From assembly GCA_013350335.1 (NCBI GenBank), contig CM023535.1, forward strand, positions 30,181,631-30,245,630: a stretch of DNA of 64,000 nt. The letters run 5' to 3'. A program made the translations under genes and the position numbers. Numbering within the stretch: the first letter of the stretch is position 1; every line of letters starts with the position of its first letter. The stretch is from Chimonanthus salicifolius. Its lineage: Eukaryota; Streptophyta; Magnoliopsida; Laurales; Calycanthaceae. Below the pieces are notes generated by a model, which worked only from the letters and a program-made list of their open reading frames with translations, had not been told where the DNA came from and did not search any database. Below are positions 32,785-45,389 of the stretch, one piece after another.

Positions 32785-35683
32785 TGTAACACTCCGGATT
32801 TTCAAGTTATGAATATATATATGGAAATTGTTCATTTAATTTGTGAATTAATGGAAATAAACCTTAGATGGGTAAGGTGGTGGGTCAATTGCCCAATTAA
32901 GACCCAACGGATATTGGATAAGGTTCAATTGAAATAAATGGGTAAGATTTATTTAATTGGGTCAAGGCTGTCAATTGGGTCAAAATGCCCAATTGGGACC
33001 CAATGGGTCATGGTTGACTTGGTTGACCACCAAGTGACTTCAAGCTTAATTAAATTGGGGCTGAATTAAATTGGAAATGGAATCAAGAAAATGAGTTGAT
33101 TTTAAGTGAGTTAACTAGAGTTGATTTAAAGATATGAGTCGAGTTAAAGAGATGAGTTGAATGGGAAGCTAATGGGACTTTCATTTTAATGAGTGGAGTG
33201 GGAAGATGGAGAGTTACATCTCATATGACCAAACACCACCATATACACACGTTGGGGGAGGTGGGAGTTTCATCTCATGGGATGAAACTCCAAAGGAAGC
33301 TTTAAAATGAGGGAGGTGAAGGGTTTTGATGTTACACAACACATGTTCAAGGGTACACGTTGGAACATGGAGGGTTTCCATCTCATGATGGAAGCCCAAG
33401 GGTCATAAGGTTGGGAGTTTCATCTCATGGGATGAAACCCCCAAAGTAAATGATAATGAGGGAGGTGAAGAGCCATGGTTGTTACAATGGGGCATCAACC
33501 AAAAGACACCACTCTTGGCCGAATTCCGTAGTGTTCATCTCACTCTCTTCCTCTCTCTCTTAGCCGAACCCTAATCTTGTTATAGTTAAAGGACCTTATG
33601 CATGTACCATGTGGGAAATGGTGGATGATCAAGGATCATGGTTTGGCCCTTGCATGGCCAAACCCTAAATTGCATGTACAAGAACCATAAGGGGTTGGAT
33701 GAGGTTTGGCCATGATGTATGGCTGAACCCCATCAAAGGATCAATCTTAGATGTATGATTTTTTAAAAGGGAAATGATGAACCATAGGGTTCGGCCATGT
33801 TGTATGGCCTAACCCCATGGAGGATACTAGTGATTTTTAATGGATTTAAAGGATGAAAAATCATAGATGTATGTAAGTGATTTTAAAAGGTGTTAAAGGA
33901 TGATAATGATGAGAGATGATGGGTAATTTTAAGTACGTCATAAATGTTGGAAAACATGATCTAAAATGTTATAATGGTGAAGAACCTTGGACCATGGGTT
34001 TGGTCATGTTGTATGGCCGAACCCAAAGGAGAGATATTGATGGACTTAGATGTTTTGGACCATGAGAATGTTGGGGGAATGTTGGTATTTTTAATTGGTT
34101 TTAAATATGGTTAATGATGATATAATAGGATGAACCTAAGTGTATGGTTAAACCCCCATGGAGGGACTTTATTATGGGTTTAAATGTTGTAAATGATGCA
34201 AAGGGAGGATGAAGATGAACATCATGGGTTCGGCCATGTTGTATGGCCGAACCCCATGAACCATATTATGGACATTTAGAGATCTATGTATGATTAGATA
34301 AATGAATGATTAAGCAAGGAATGAAGTGATCTATTAGGGTTTTATGTTATGATTAATGAATCATGTGTGGATCATTTTTGGGACTTAAGTCATATGTAAA
34401 TAAGCTAAATGATTAGTTATGGATAGAATGATGGCTAAGATGGAAATATGATTAAAATGATGGACCATGGGTTCGGCCATGGTGTATGGCCGAACCCCAT
34501 GGAGAAAGTTTTGTGGACTTAGGTTTCTATAAAGGCTAAGTGACTAACTCATGTATGATTGATTAAGGAATCAAAAGAGGGATCCAAACCAAGTGTGTGA
34601 GGTTCGGCCATGTTGTATGGCCGAACCCCACTAAGGCATGTTTATGGACTTAAACATGGTGGAAAATCAAATGGAACATGGGTTTTGATTTATTGATATG
34701 TTATAAGGTAACGAGACCTCACAAGCGGTGTGCGATCGTGAGCGATTTTCGGACGAAAACTCAAGGACACATTATTTGGTCATTGGTAGGATTCCTACCT
34801 CATTGAAACCATGCGATATGTATGATGATTTTAATTCATATTTTGATGAGTTATTTTGTATCAAATGTTATGTTTCAAATATGGAATTTTAAATGCTATG
34901 ATTTGTATTATTACATAGCATGTTGGCATTTGCATCTCATGCAAGGCATGAGAGGGATGAATTGTAACCGAAGACCCACGTTCCGTTGGGGCGTCCGTAA
35001 GGCATTCGTGAGGATACCTTGATGTGCATCATACACTGTTTCTGGTTTTGATCTCTATGATTGGATCTCTATTATCATACACTGTTTTGGATACGACGTT
35101 TTATAGATACGACTTGATGTATTATATCTGGATTTTTATACTAACCCATGTGTTTGACCCTAATTGGAATACCTACTGGGCGCGTTGTCTAACGCCCTAC
35201 TTCTACCTTAGTTGATGAAATAGGAAATGTACGGAACGAAGGACGTGATCGGAGCCAAGATTAGGATCTTGGATGATTTAGTTTCGTGTTATTTAAGTTA
35301 CTCATGGATAATGTATTTGAGTAATTAGTTCGTGGTACTGTAATAACGTAGATTATTTGCTATGGTTTGGAGTGTTAATTTTGGATATTTTAATGTAAGA
35401 TAATTATGATTAAGTGATGGACATCCTTGCTATCTAAACTGGAATAGAATTATTATTCTATTGTAATTCCGCATCTATAATTTATTCCGCATGTTTAACT
35501 TGAGTACGTGTGGACCATTTTTAGTGGTCTTGGTCCACGCACACGTATGGTTGGCTAGTTAAGGGTCGGGCTTTGGAAGCTCGGACTTAGCTCGCGTTGT
35601 GACATCCCCACTCTCTGTCACTTTTTATTAAAAAAAAAAATAGACTCTGATTTTCGGCGAGTGAAAAAGGGCGGGGCGTTACA
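32785..35683 (+). repeat. N1 3' LTR
   Basis: 2899 bp. It matches the 5' LTR closely but lacks about 340 bp around the CT-rich/donor segment (junction near 33570) and about 250 bp of hairpin units (junction near 35028). Palindromes near 33703, 33788, 34005, 34228, 34465 and 34605; terminal double stem TACGTGTG (35505-35512) / CACACGTA (35540-35547). Confidence 0.95.
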
Positions 35684-35688
35684 GAGCA

Positions 35689-36026
35689 CATGAGGGATAT
35701 ATGGTTGTTTCAGCCAACTGAACACAGACATACCAAACAAGTAAGTGATCTGGTGTGTTTTAACCGACTGAAGGTATGCTTACCGAACAAGTAAAGGGTT
35801 GGTTGATAACTCAGCCGACTGAATCTTTGATTCAGTCGACTGAATGTATACTGGCCGAACACACAAATAATCTGATACAAAGTCAGCCAACTGAATCTAG
35901 GATTCAGTCGACTGAAAGTGTTTACTGGAACAGAGAGGATTTGACCCAAAAGTCAGCGGACTGAATCTATGATTCATCCAACTAAAGGGTTACGGGTCAA
36001 GTTTATACAGTAACTAGTTGTGTTCA
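35689..36026 (+). mobile_element. D-family LTR, middle piece (D3b)
   Basis: It continues D3a after N1 and carries about eight TCAGTCGACTGA variants (for example 35819-35846 and 35893-35922). It ends at the TSD GTTCA (36022-36026) of V. Confidence 0.85.
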
Positions 36027-36891
36027 TGGAACAACCCGTCCCGCTACGGGCGCGTTATCTCTGAAACATCTCAAAACACTACGAAAAAAATAAGATACTG
36101 GGGATTTTTTTTTTTTTTGTAAAGGGGCCACTGCCCCCGCTTAACAACCCGGATGAACAAAACCCATTATACTATTAAACATAACGAACAACCATAAACT
36201 ATTCGAATACAATTATACAATCATCCAGACCACAACATACGGTAGTATGTTCATAAGGAACAAAAGCCTCTCAAACTAAGGCATGGACATAAATATAAAA
36301 TATCCAACTTCTACTCTCCTCAGGTGTCTGCTCAAGGGGTCCATCTGGCCCCTCCGCAATCCGGGTACCTGAAAAGTAAGGGTTGAGCTAACCAGCCCAG
36401 TGAAGGGAGAAAAAATATCACATGTCAGCAATAAATATAACATATGCATGAATGCGAGAATATTATGATAACAAAGGTGCTCAGAAGCATGTAAAACTCA
36501 ACATTATCAATTAGTAATCCACTGGTCAAATCTGAGATATCATCTCGGCAACCCACACCGAGTCCTTTAGCAAATTCCGGTCTCCCTACTAATGTCATCG
36601 AGAGATTACACAATACAACCAGTCCAATGAAGAGATAATACATATCACCTGTCAGCAACATATGTATCTTATGCATGAATGCAAGAACATCATCATGGAA
36701 TGAATGTCTCTGTACACGTGTGCTCAACTGTATTACCAGCCAATTGGTCCTCTGACCAGTCTGGGGCATCGCCTCCATAACTCACGTGGTCCTCCAACAG
36801 CTCCTGTCTCCCAACCAAGCCAACCAGGAGACCATACCATTCACAACCGCCTCAACCGCCGGAATGCAACAGGGAAACCCACATCCCCTAT
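36027..36891 (-). mobile_element. LTR V, left part
   Basis: TGGAACAACCCGTCCCGCTACGGG marks the end of a different LTR family, inserted in D with TSD GTTCA (36022-36026 and 52315-52319). It contains the GGGCGCGTTATCTC word, a T-run (36109-36119) and, near 36760-36890, the start of a degenerate tandem repeat. N2 inserted at 36891. No internal region is seen, so V is probably a solo LTR of about 2.9 kb. Confidence 0.75.
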
Positions 36892-39800
36892 TGTAACGCC
36901 CCGTCCTTTCTCACATTCCTTTCCGAAAATCAGAGTCTATTTTTTTTTTTTTAAATAAAGAGTGAGATAAAGAGCGGGACGTCACGACGCGAGCTAAGTC
37001 CGGACTTCTAAAGTCCGACCTTAACTGGCCAACCCTATGTGTGCATGGACTAAGTCCATGAAAACGGTTCACACATCATAATATAAACATGCGGATTATA
37101 ATAGAGCCTAGTTCTATTCCATTTTAGATAGCAAAGTACTCCATCAATTAGAAATGATTATCTTAAATAACCAAAGTAACCATTCACAAACCATAGCAAA
37201 TATCTAAATTATTACATGCCGATTACTAGCTACTCAAAATACAAGTCCACGAGTAACTAAAATAAAATAACATCCAATCACATATCCAAGCTCCTATGCT
37301 TGGCTCCGATCACGTTCATCGTCCCTTTCCTTTCCTATATCATCGACTAGGGTAGAAGTAGGGCGCTAGAACAATGCGCCCAATAGGTATTCCATTAAGG
37401 TCGACACATGGTTAGTACAAATCATAGATAGTATCATAATGTCAAAAACCATATAAACCATGTCATGTCATGATGTCAAATGCAATGAGTCCCACCCATC
37501 ACAAGTACATATAAGTACCCCCACACAGGTCTTTCGGACGCCCCGACGGAGTGTGGCCCCTCTAGTTTCCTCTTGATGGAAATGCACATCAAGGTGTCCC
37601 ACATAGATTTTTCGGACGCCCCGACGGAGTGTGGCCCCTCCAGTTACATATCCTTCACCCCATGCCATGCATGAGATGCTAATGAAACACATGCTATTTT
37701 ATATTATAAACATAGCATTAAAACTCACATTTGGAACATATCTTTTACAACATAAATTCATCAAAATAAGAATAAACCATCATACATAAACCATGTTTCA
37801 AAAAGGTAGAATCCTACCAATGACACTAATGTGACCTTGCTTTATAATCCGGCAACCGCTCACGATCATGCCCCGCTTGTGAGGTCCCGTTACCTTATTA
37901 CACATCAATCAATCAAACCATGTTCTATTTGATTTCATATTTGTGTCTAAGTCCATAAACCCAACTTGTGGGGTTCGGCCATACACTATGGCCGAACCTC
38001 ACCTCTTTTGATTTAACCACTTACAAGTAACCATTTTAAAACCTTAAGTCCACCAAATACCACTTTGTGGGGTTCGGCCATACACTATGGACGAACCTCA
38101 CTTATTTGGTGCTGGTCCCTCCTTTGAGTTCTTTGATTAACTTGAGTCCAAATACACAATTTATTGATCTAACCATTCATACATTAACCATGTAACACAC
38201 ATAACAACCTAAGTCCATAAAAACATTCCTTAGTGGGGTTCGGCCATACAACATGGCCGAACCTCACTCCCTTGGTTTTAGGCTCATCTTTCAATCCCTT
38301 GATCTTTAAGTTAGATACAAGATCATGACCTCTTGATTCATACATCTAATCACTTAAACCATAATTGTTTAACATTGATAACCATTTAAGTCCACCAAAC
38401 ATTTCCCATGTGGTTCGGCCACACACCATGGCCGAACCCATGGTCTATCATTTAAAAGTCCCTAAGTCCCAAAAACGCTCCCCATGGGGTTCGGCCATAC
38501 ACCATGGCCGAACCCATGGTCTTTCATTTTTGACCATATTTACATTTTTGCCATTATTCCTTCCATGGTTAGTCACTTTCATCTATTCACTCATGTTTAG
38601 GTCCCAAAACATAGATCCATACTTAACCCATAAAAATGACTCATAAAATGGGTCATGGTTCATCATTATTTACAACATTTGAGACCATAAAGAATCATCA
38701 ACATTTCTCCACGATTTTCCTCATTTAAAACCCCATTCAAAAATTACTAACATTATCCATTCGGAACCTTAAAATCATTAACCAACTTTCCATGGTTTTC
38801 ATCCTTTAAACCCGTTAAGAATCACTTAATTTCCCTCCATGGGGTTCGGTCATGCTCTTTGGCCGAACCCTATGGTTCATTCTTTCCATTGAAATACCAT
38901 ATTCCCCCCCCCTAATTTTTCTTCCATGGGGTTCGGCCATGCACTATGGTCAAACCCTATGGTTCCTTGTTTCCTCTTTTAAATCTAATCAAAACATCAT
39001 AACCCTCCATGATTTTCATCCTTCTCAAAATTATTCGAAAAAACCAATGTTCTTTCATGGGGTTCGGCCATGCACTATGGCCGAACCCTATGGTTCCTTA
39101 CTTTAAACAAAATTTACCAAAATACCCACCGGTTCCGTGAATCCTCTGGTTTTCCTTCGCTCCGACTTGTTCTTCCGATCCTTTCCTTCCTTAGCCTCTT
39201 CCTCCTTCCTTCTTACTTCTTTGGCCGAGTGTGAGAGCTTGAGAGAGAGATAGAGTTCAGCCATATTATGTGGGTTTAAGAGAGGTTCGGCTTTGAGTGA
39301 GAGGGTGAGGAGTTTGGGATGTAAATTCTAAGTTCTTTTCTCGTTTGTCCTTATGAGTGGTCGGCTAAGAGAGGGTGTGAGGGAGAGAAACAGCCAAGAG
39401 GGAGAGGGAGAGTTGAGCCTTGTTTGAAATTGAAAATTAAGCCAAAACTCCCGATTTGTTTGAATTTGGAAATTAAACCAAAACTCCCCATTATCTCTCC
39501 AACGTGTAGCCTTGTTTCAAATTGAAAATTAAACCACCTTCATTTGTTTGAATTTGAAACAACAAACCACCTCCATTATCTCTCCATGTGTATCCTTGTT
39601 TGAATTTGAAATAAACCAATACTCCTCCATTTGTTTGAATTTGAAAAATTAAACCAAAACTCCTCCATCTCTCCAACCTGTAGCCTTGTTTGAATTTGAA
39701 ATAAACCAATACTCCTCCATTTGTTTGAATTTGAAAAATTAAACCAAAACTCCTCCATCTCTCCAACGTTTGAATTTGAAAATTAAACCACCTTCATTTG

Positions 39801-40162
39801 TTTGAATTTGAAACAACAAACCACCTCCATTATCTCTCCATGTGTATCCTTGTTTGAATTTGAAATAAACCAATACTCCTCCATTTGTTTAAATTTTGAA
39901 AATTAAACCATAACCCCTCCATCTCTCAATCGTTTGAATTTGAAAATTAAACCATAACCGCTCCATCTCTCCAACGTTTGAATTTGAAATGTGTATCCTT
40001 GTTTGAATTTGAATTGTATAACCGTCCACACCCAACTCATTTATTCAACTCACCACTCTAATTTAATTCAAATCAACTCAACTGACTTGGTGGTCAACCA
40101 AGTCAAACACGACCCATTGGGTCCCAACCGGACATTTTGACCCAATTAACAATTTTGACCCA
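36892..40162 (-). repeat. N2 left (3') LTR, terminally deleted
   Basis: TGTAACGCCCCGTCC at the left. Terminal structures: ATGTGTG (37037-37043) / CACACAT (37070-37076) enclosing CATGGAC/GTCCATG (37044-37060). Hairpin units 37520-37650; palindromes near 37974, 38070, 38235, 38410, 38487, 38840, 38935 and 39058; tandem array 39421-40010. After TTTGACCCA (40162) it jumps into pol. Confidence 0.92.
39421..40010 (-). repeat. TTTGAATTTGAAA tandem array in N2 left LTR
   Basis: About a dozen copies of TTTGAATTTGAAA + (A)TTAAACCA...CTCC(A)TC, in higher-order units of roughly 95-120 bp. The right LTR has the same array (49381-49930) with fewer copies. Open frames of 60-90 codons here follow the repeat and are not genes. 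Confidence 0.9.
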
Positions 40163-41085
40163 TATCAACTTTATCTGCGCTGTGGTCTCTGCAACCAACA
40201 CAGGTCCAATCAGTGCAGGCTCACCGGCCTCTATCCATTACACAGGTGATCTACATGGTCTACCATATAAAGCCTCAAATGGAGCCATCTGGAGGCTTGC
40301 TTGGTAACTGTTGTTATAGGAGAATTCTACCAGTGGCAAGTGATCCTCCCATCTACCCTTGACATCTAACATGCATGCTCTCAGCATATCCTCCAATGTT
40401 TGTATTGTCCTCTCAGACTGCCCATCAGTCTGTGGGTGGAATGTTGTACTAGTTAGTAGATCTGTTCCCATTGCCGACTGTATACTCTGCCATACTCTGC
40501 CGGTGAATCTGCCATCTCTGTCGGACACAATAGTCCGGAGAATACCATGTAATCGGATGATATCTTTGATATACCGCCGACCCAAAGTCTCAGATGAGTC
40601 TGTCATCTTAATGGGAAGAAAATGTGTAGACTTGGTCAGTCGGTCTACCACGACCCATATTGTGTCATTGCACTTTGAAGACCTTGGCAATCCTGTCACA
40701 AAATCCATGGAGATGTGCTCCCATTTCCATTCCGGCATTGGTAAAGGTTTGAGTAACCCTGGTGGCTTTTGATGTTCCGTCTTAACCTGCTGACAAGTTA
40801 AGCAATGAGCCACAAATTCTGCCACATCCCTCTTGAGTCCGTGCCACCAGTATTGTCTCTTCAGGTCGTGATACATCTTGGTGCTGCCCAGATGAATAAA
40901 GAGTTTGGTCTAATGTACCTCAATCAGTAACTCTCTTCTGCAGCTCATAAGTACATATATCCTACCTCGAAATACAAAACCTTGTCCTGGTCGTAACTAT
41001 CATTCCGGTAGGACCTCGCCAGTAAACATCTTGGCCCATTTCTCCTCCATTTCCGGATCTATCCGTTGTTCATGTTCAATCTTGT
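40163..41085 (-). pseudogene. pol: Integrase remnant of N2
   Basis: The best-preserved part is 40238-40876 (212 codons), homologous to TK integrase: MYHDLKRQYWWHGLKRD, CLTCQQVK, then the core with Asp in MDFVTGLP, Asp in IVSDRDG and Glu in QSERTIQ, all present. Upstream, on the minus strand to about 41085, broken homology to the preceding linker continues, with a TAG in place of a Gln codon near 40910. No RT or RNase H is found. Downstream the sequence runs a further 75 bp of pol before fusing to the LTR. The intact-looking core is an isolated fragment without a start. Confidence 0.93.
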
Positions 41086-42364
41086 CAAGTACCACTTAAT
41101 TACATCAAAGTCATTCATATCAACCTATGAGTTTCATTCTCGTAGAATTTACTCTGTCTCATGTTATCTCTTTTTCTCGTGACCATTTGCGATCTTATAT
41201 AGATCAATGTATTCCATTTCACTTTACCTGCTACCAAGATATTTTCCATATGTACTCGCTCAATACGTTCATTCATCTACTCTCTATGTGAGGTAGCCTG
41301 CCAATACGTGCCTATGCTCAAGTCTTTTGCTGATTCCATTTTAACTAGGTTTCTAGCTGCACTCTCCTGGAACTCCATCGGCTAACTACAGAGTTAGCTG
41401 GCCAGTCTAACTCAGCAGTCGCCCATAGCTTCCCATTCAAGTTTCACTAGACTCTTAACTTTTCCCTTAAGTACATCTCCAAAAGTAAGCATAACTTCAT
41501 TTGTACATAAGTCACAATGTGACTAACACCTTTTGTTCAAAACTCTTACGATACCGATACCGGCATCAATCCAAACCACCATGGGAATCATCATCCACGG
41601 TTATACACATCCATCCCTGGTATCTCTCTATCAGTGAGTATCATCTATCCATGGTTAATAACCATCCATGAATATAACCCTCCTATGGGTATAATCCATT
41701 CATGGACATAATTAATCCAGGGCACATCATCTACCATGAGATATTTTATCCGTAGGAACAACACTAGAATGCATCACTACGTGACTGTAGCAATAATATC
41801 AAAACATAAACATACCTCGACCTCTAGCAAGACTTAAGGCCCATGACTTACTAAATGGAAGACCCACGTCCAACGTGATCAAGTCTACCTCGCCCTGCAT
41901 CCTTTCACCCCAAGGGTGATTCAGTCAAGCTAAGGCAGTCGAACCATGTCTAACAAAGCTAGCACCACCCCCATGGAGTAAAATAGTAAGCTTTGTGCAT
42001 CCACGCACGTCAAGTGTGCGACATAGCCGTGAGAGCTCCCTCCAGCGCATAGCATGCGAGGGACCCACTCCACAATAGCAACCCTACGGGACCAAGTCTC
42101 TGTATTTCATATCGAGGTTCCCACAGTCTCATAGCTACTCTAAGCCATACTCATAGAATCTATATACTTATCTCATCAATATCACGTGAGAGACGCGCCC
42201 ATGCCACATCTTAATAAAATCAAGTGACCACGTCACATGCATCTCAGTGTCAAAGTCCTCATAAACTCTTAAGTTTGCACACTTTATTGAAAATTATTCA
42301 AACTTCCATCACAATACAAGGGTTGGTAGGGTTAGAACAACCCTTCAAAATGTACCCACAACCC
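41086..42364 (-). other. N2 non-coding internal region
   Basis: Reverse-complement match to 31572-32628 in N1 in several blocks, but longer at the pol-proximal end (about 41086-41240), where N1 has a deletion. No coding support seen. Confidence 0.75.
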
Positions 42365-42936
42365 TTACAAAATCTCCCCTTTCCCCGACATTCTCTTCCC
42401 ACTCCTTAGCCTAACCTTCCGTAGAAGACCTGCATCATCATAAAAATCGAAGAAGTTGTCAGGGTATGTTGTCAACGTGTGCCCCAATACTCCACAAGTC
42501 AGACAGGGTATTATTTCCGGTCCCCCAATGTATGGACAGTTAGTCCTCTCCTTCCCGTGCCCTTGAAGTCCACAAACAGGGCAAATAATATCAATAGGGT
42601 GGGGCAATAAGTGCATTTGTGCCCCTCTTGATTGTATAATTCGCACATATAATCTGTCAACTCATCCGAAGTCGGAGTAACTGGAGTATACTCGGGCGAG
42701 CCTATCTCCCCTACGGATTCCCCTAAGTTTGGGACATCTTCCTCGTCCTCTTCGGGTAAAAAGGCTGGAGCAACCCCAACATTGTACTTGGGAGATTCTA
42801 CTTCCATGTCCTGACTGTTTACCACTTCATTGATGAAGTTTGGCACGCTGGAGTCGTCGGAAGAAAAAATCAGATCTATCAGACGGCTAGAGGTTCCTTT
42901 GTCCCACAACTCTGTATACTCTTTGTTGCTCGACAT
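42365..42936 (-). pseudogene. Zinc-knuckle protein ORF of N2, frameshifted
   Basis: Homologue of the N1 ORF. The ATG at 42936 opens MSSNKEYTELWDKG. The acidic half (SPEYTPVTPTSDELTDY includes a short insertion relative to N1) runs to GHKCTYCP near 42610. A one-base frameshift then moves the knuckles to another frame: CPVCGLQGHGKERTNC and CLTCGVLGHTLTTY, where the last Cys of the second knuckle is Tyr. The C-terminus differs from N1 by another single-base shift (stop at 42365-42367 here), so the true end is uncertain. Start, spacing from the primer site and knuckle arrangement agree with N1. Function unknown; nucleic-acid binding is the reasonable guess. Confidence 0.8.
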
Positions 42937-43445
42937 ATCTATGTCACAACAACCGAAGTATATCAATGCCAACAGCAGTTCTAATCAAACTAATCTTTGT
43001 TTTGGGGAATTTATCTATGTATCACATAACGTGTCTTGTTTGGGGAACTTTCCTATGTATCATATAATGTCTCTTGTTTGGGGAAATTGCCAAATAAACA
43101 ACTTGCGTTTCTTGTCCTTGGGGAATTTGCCAAATCAGCACACTTTGTATTTCTTTGTTTTTGGGGAATTCCCTAAGTATCTATTGTTTGTTTCTCAATT
43201 CGGGTATATTGGGAGAAATATATCATATTTTGCTATGTTCGATAAATCCATTTATTTTGACTGTACTTCCTTTGCTATCATTCATTGTTGTTCTCAGATT
43301 GAATGTTCAGTCTGAGTCTAATGAAGTAAATGAATCCGGCCCCCATGTAGCGGACTCCAAAGAGTCGGTCAGTTGGGATTCTTATCTGTCAGTGAGATAT
43401 GAAACCGTCTTAATCTTACTTCGAAAGATTCAATCTTCCCGTTTC
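42937..43445 (-). other. N2 leader with GGGG motifs
   Basis: The reverse complement of the N1 leader, with (T)TTGGGGAA(A/T) motifs near 43000, 43035, 43079, 43120 and 43162 (CCCC on the element strand). Confidence 0.8.
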
Positions 43446-43457
43446 GATCTGATACCA
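43446..43457 (-). promoter_or_regulatory. Primer binding site of N2
   Basis: GATCTGATACCA on the plus strand is the reverse complement of the initiator-Met primer site with one mismatch, 2 bp from the LTR at 43460. Confidence 0.92.
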
Positions 43458-45389
43458 GTTGTAACGCCCCGTCCTTTCTCACTTTGCTTTTCGAAAATCA
43501 GAGTCTATTTTTTTTTTAAATAAAGAGTGAGATAAAGAGCGGGACGTCACGACGCGAGCTAAGTCCGGACTTCTAAAGTCTGACCCTTAACTGGCCAACC
43601 CTATGTGTGCATGGACTAAGTCCATGAAAACGGTTCACACATCATAATATAAACATGCAGATTATAATAGAGCCTAGTTCTATTCCATTTTAGATAGCAA
43701 AGTACTCCATCAATTATAAATGATTATCTTAACTTAAATAACCAAAGTAACCATTCACAAACCATAGCAAATATCTAAATTATTACATGCCGATTACTAG
43801 CTACTCAAAATACAAGTCCATGAGTAACTAAAATAAAATAACATCCAATCACATATCCAAGCTCCTATGCTTAGCTCCGATCACGTTCATCGTCCCTTTC
43901 CTTTCCTGTATCATCCACTAGGGTAGAAGTAGGGTGTTAGAACAACGCGCCCAGTAGGTATTCCATTAGGGTCTACACATGGTTAGTACAAATCATAGAT
44001 AATATCATAATGCCAAAAACCATATAAACCATGTCATGTCATGATGTCAAATGCAATGAGTCCCACCCTGTAATACCCTAGATTTTTCAATATATCAATA
44101 TTTACGAAAATGTCCTTGGATTTATAAATTGAGGGTTATGATTATAGATGAGAAAAATGGTGGGACCCATTGCTCAATGTTCTTGTATAAGGGTTAAAAT
44201 AAGTTAAATGGGCAAGGTACATTTATATGGGTCAAAGAACCCAAATGGGACCCATTGGGTCGCGGTTGACATGTTTGGCCATTAGGTAAGCTTAAAGCTT
44301 AATTTGGTTAAAATGAACTAAATAATTGAGTTTGGATTGGGTGGAAATAAATGATGGAGTTTGGATGGGGTTGAATTTGTTGGTTGAGTTAGATTAAATG
44401 ATTGAGTGGGATTAAGTGGTAGAGTTACATTAAACGGTTGAGTTGAGTAAAGTGGTGAGTTAAATTAAGTGTGAGTAAGGTGTGTAGATGAAAGGTGAGT
44501 GGGTTGATTTCAAATTTCAAATGTTGGCTGCATGGATACTCCATGCATGTAACTCCTAAGATAGAAATAAGTGATAATGGCGTTACATGGAGTTACAAAG
44601 GTGAGAGGGGTATTTCAAATTCAAGTTTATATGCAAGTTGGAAATGGCATAGAGTTTGTTGTTTGGGTCTTCAAAGAGACAGTCAATGGGGAGACGGTGA
44701 AGCACATGGAGTTTCATTTTAAGATGAAACCCCCATATAAGATGTGAATGAAGGTTGGTGGTTACATTGGGCTAACAAAGAATAGCCGTTGGTGTGGGAG
44801 TTTCATTTCCATATGAAACTCTCACATCCAATGGTAATGTGAAATGTTAATGAAAGGGGGAGGTTACACCAATGACCATCCATGGGAGACGTTGGATGCT
44901 TGGGGAGGCTTCATTTCATAGATGAAACCCCCAAGTAACATAAAGGATTTTGATTAAGGGGAGGTGAGTTACACAAGGTTAACCTTGGGCTGAATTTGAT
45001 TAGCCAAAAGGACTTCATTTTCTATCACTATCTCTTCCTCTCTTGGACGTCCTCCATCTTTCAAAACCAAGAACAGCAACTGGTTGTTTATTTTCAATCA
45101 GTCCTTGGTTGATTCCTTTCACCAAGACAAAAGATACAAAGGAGTTTGGCATCAAGGATTATCACACTCATCCAAGGCCAAAGTTCTCTCTCTTTCTCTC
45201 TCATTTTCTCTCTCAAATCCATATCACCTGGCTGACGTATTTCAAGGAAGTTGCAGCAAGGTTAATCTCAGTTAGGAGAACAAGAAGGAAGAGGGAAGGC
45301 TAAGGATCTAAAAGGAGTCAAAAGACTGAAGGAGTCGCGGTAGTGGTAAGTGCACTTTGAACCCTTGTTAAATAAGTTGGTTAAGGAAA

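Larger units (their letters stand above)
27105..35683 (+). mobile_element. N1: non-autonomous LTR element with zinc-knuckle ORF
   Basis: A structurally complete element: 5' LTR 27105-30598, internal region 30599-32784 (2.2 kb), 3' LTR 32785-35683. The TSD GAGCA is perfect (27100-27104 and 35684-35688). The LTRs are very similar apart from deletions in the 3' copy, so insertion is fairly recent. The internal region has the TK-type primer site, leader and purine tract, but no gag, protease, RT or RNase H, only a small zinc-knuckle ORF and a scrap of integrase. It would need enzymes from a TK-like partner. Confidence 0.95.

Noticed and set aside
39491..39766. Overlapping frames with repeated FKFKQ/FQIQT words
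   Set aside because: They mirror the TTTGAATTTGAAA tandem array and recur in several frames.
43000..43175. TTTTGGGG words as an interstitial telomere
   Set aside because: The plant telomere repeat is TTTAGGG; the motifs are 35-45 bp apart and lie in a retroelement leader.
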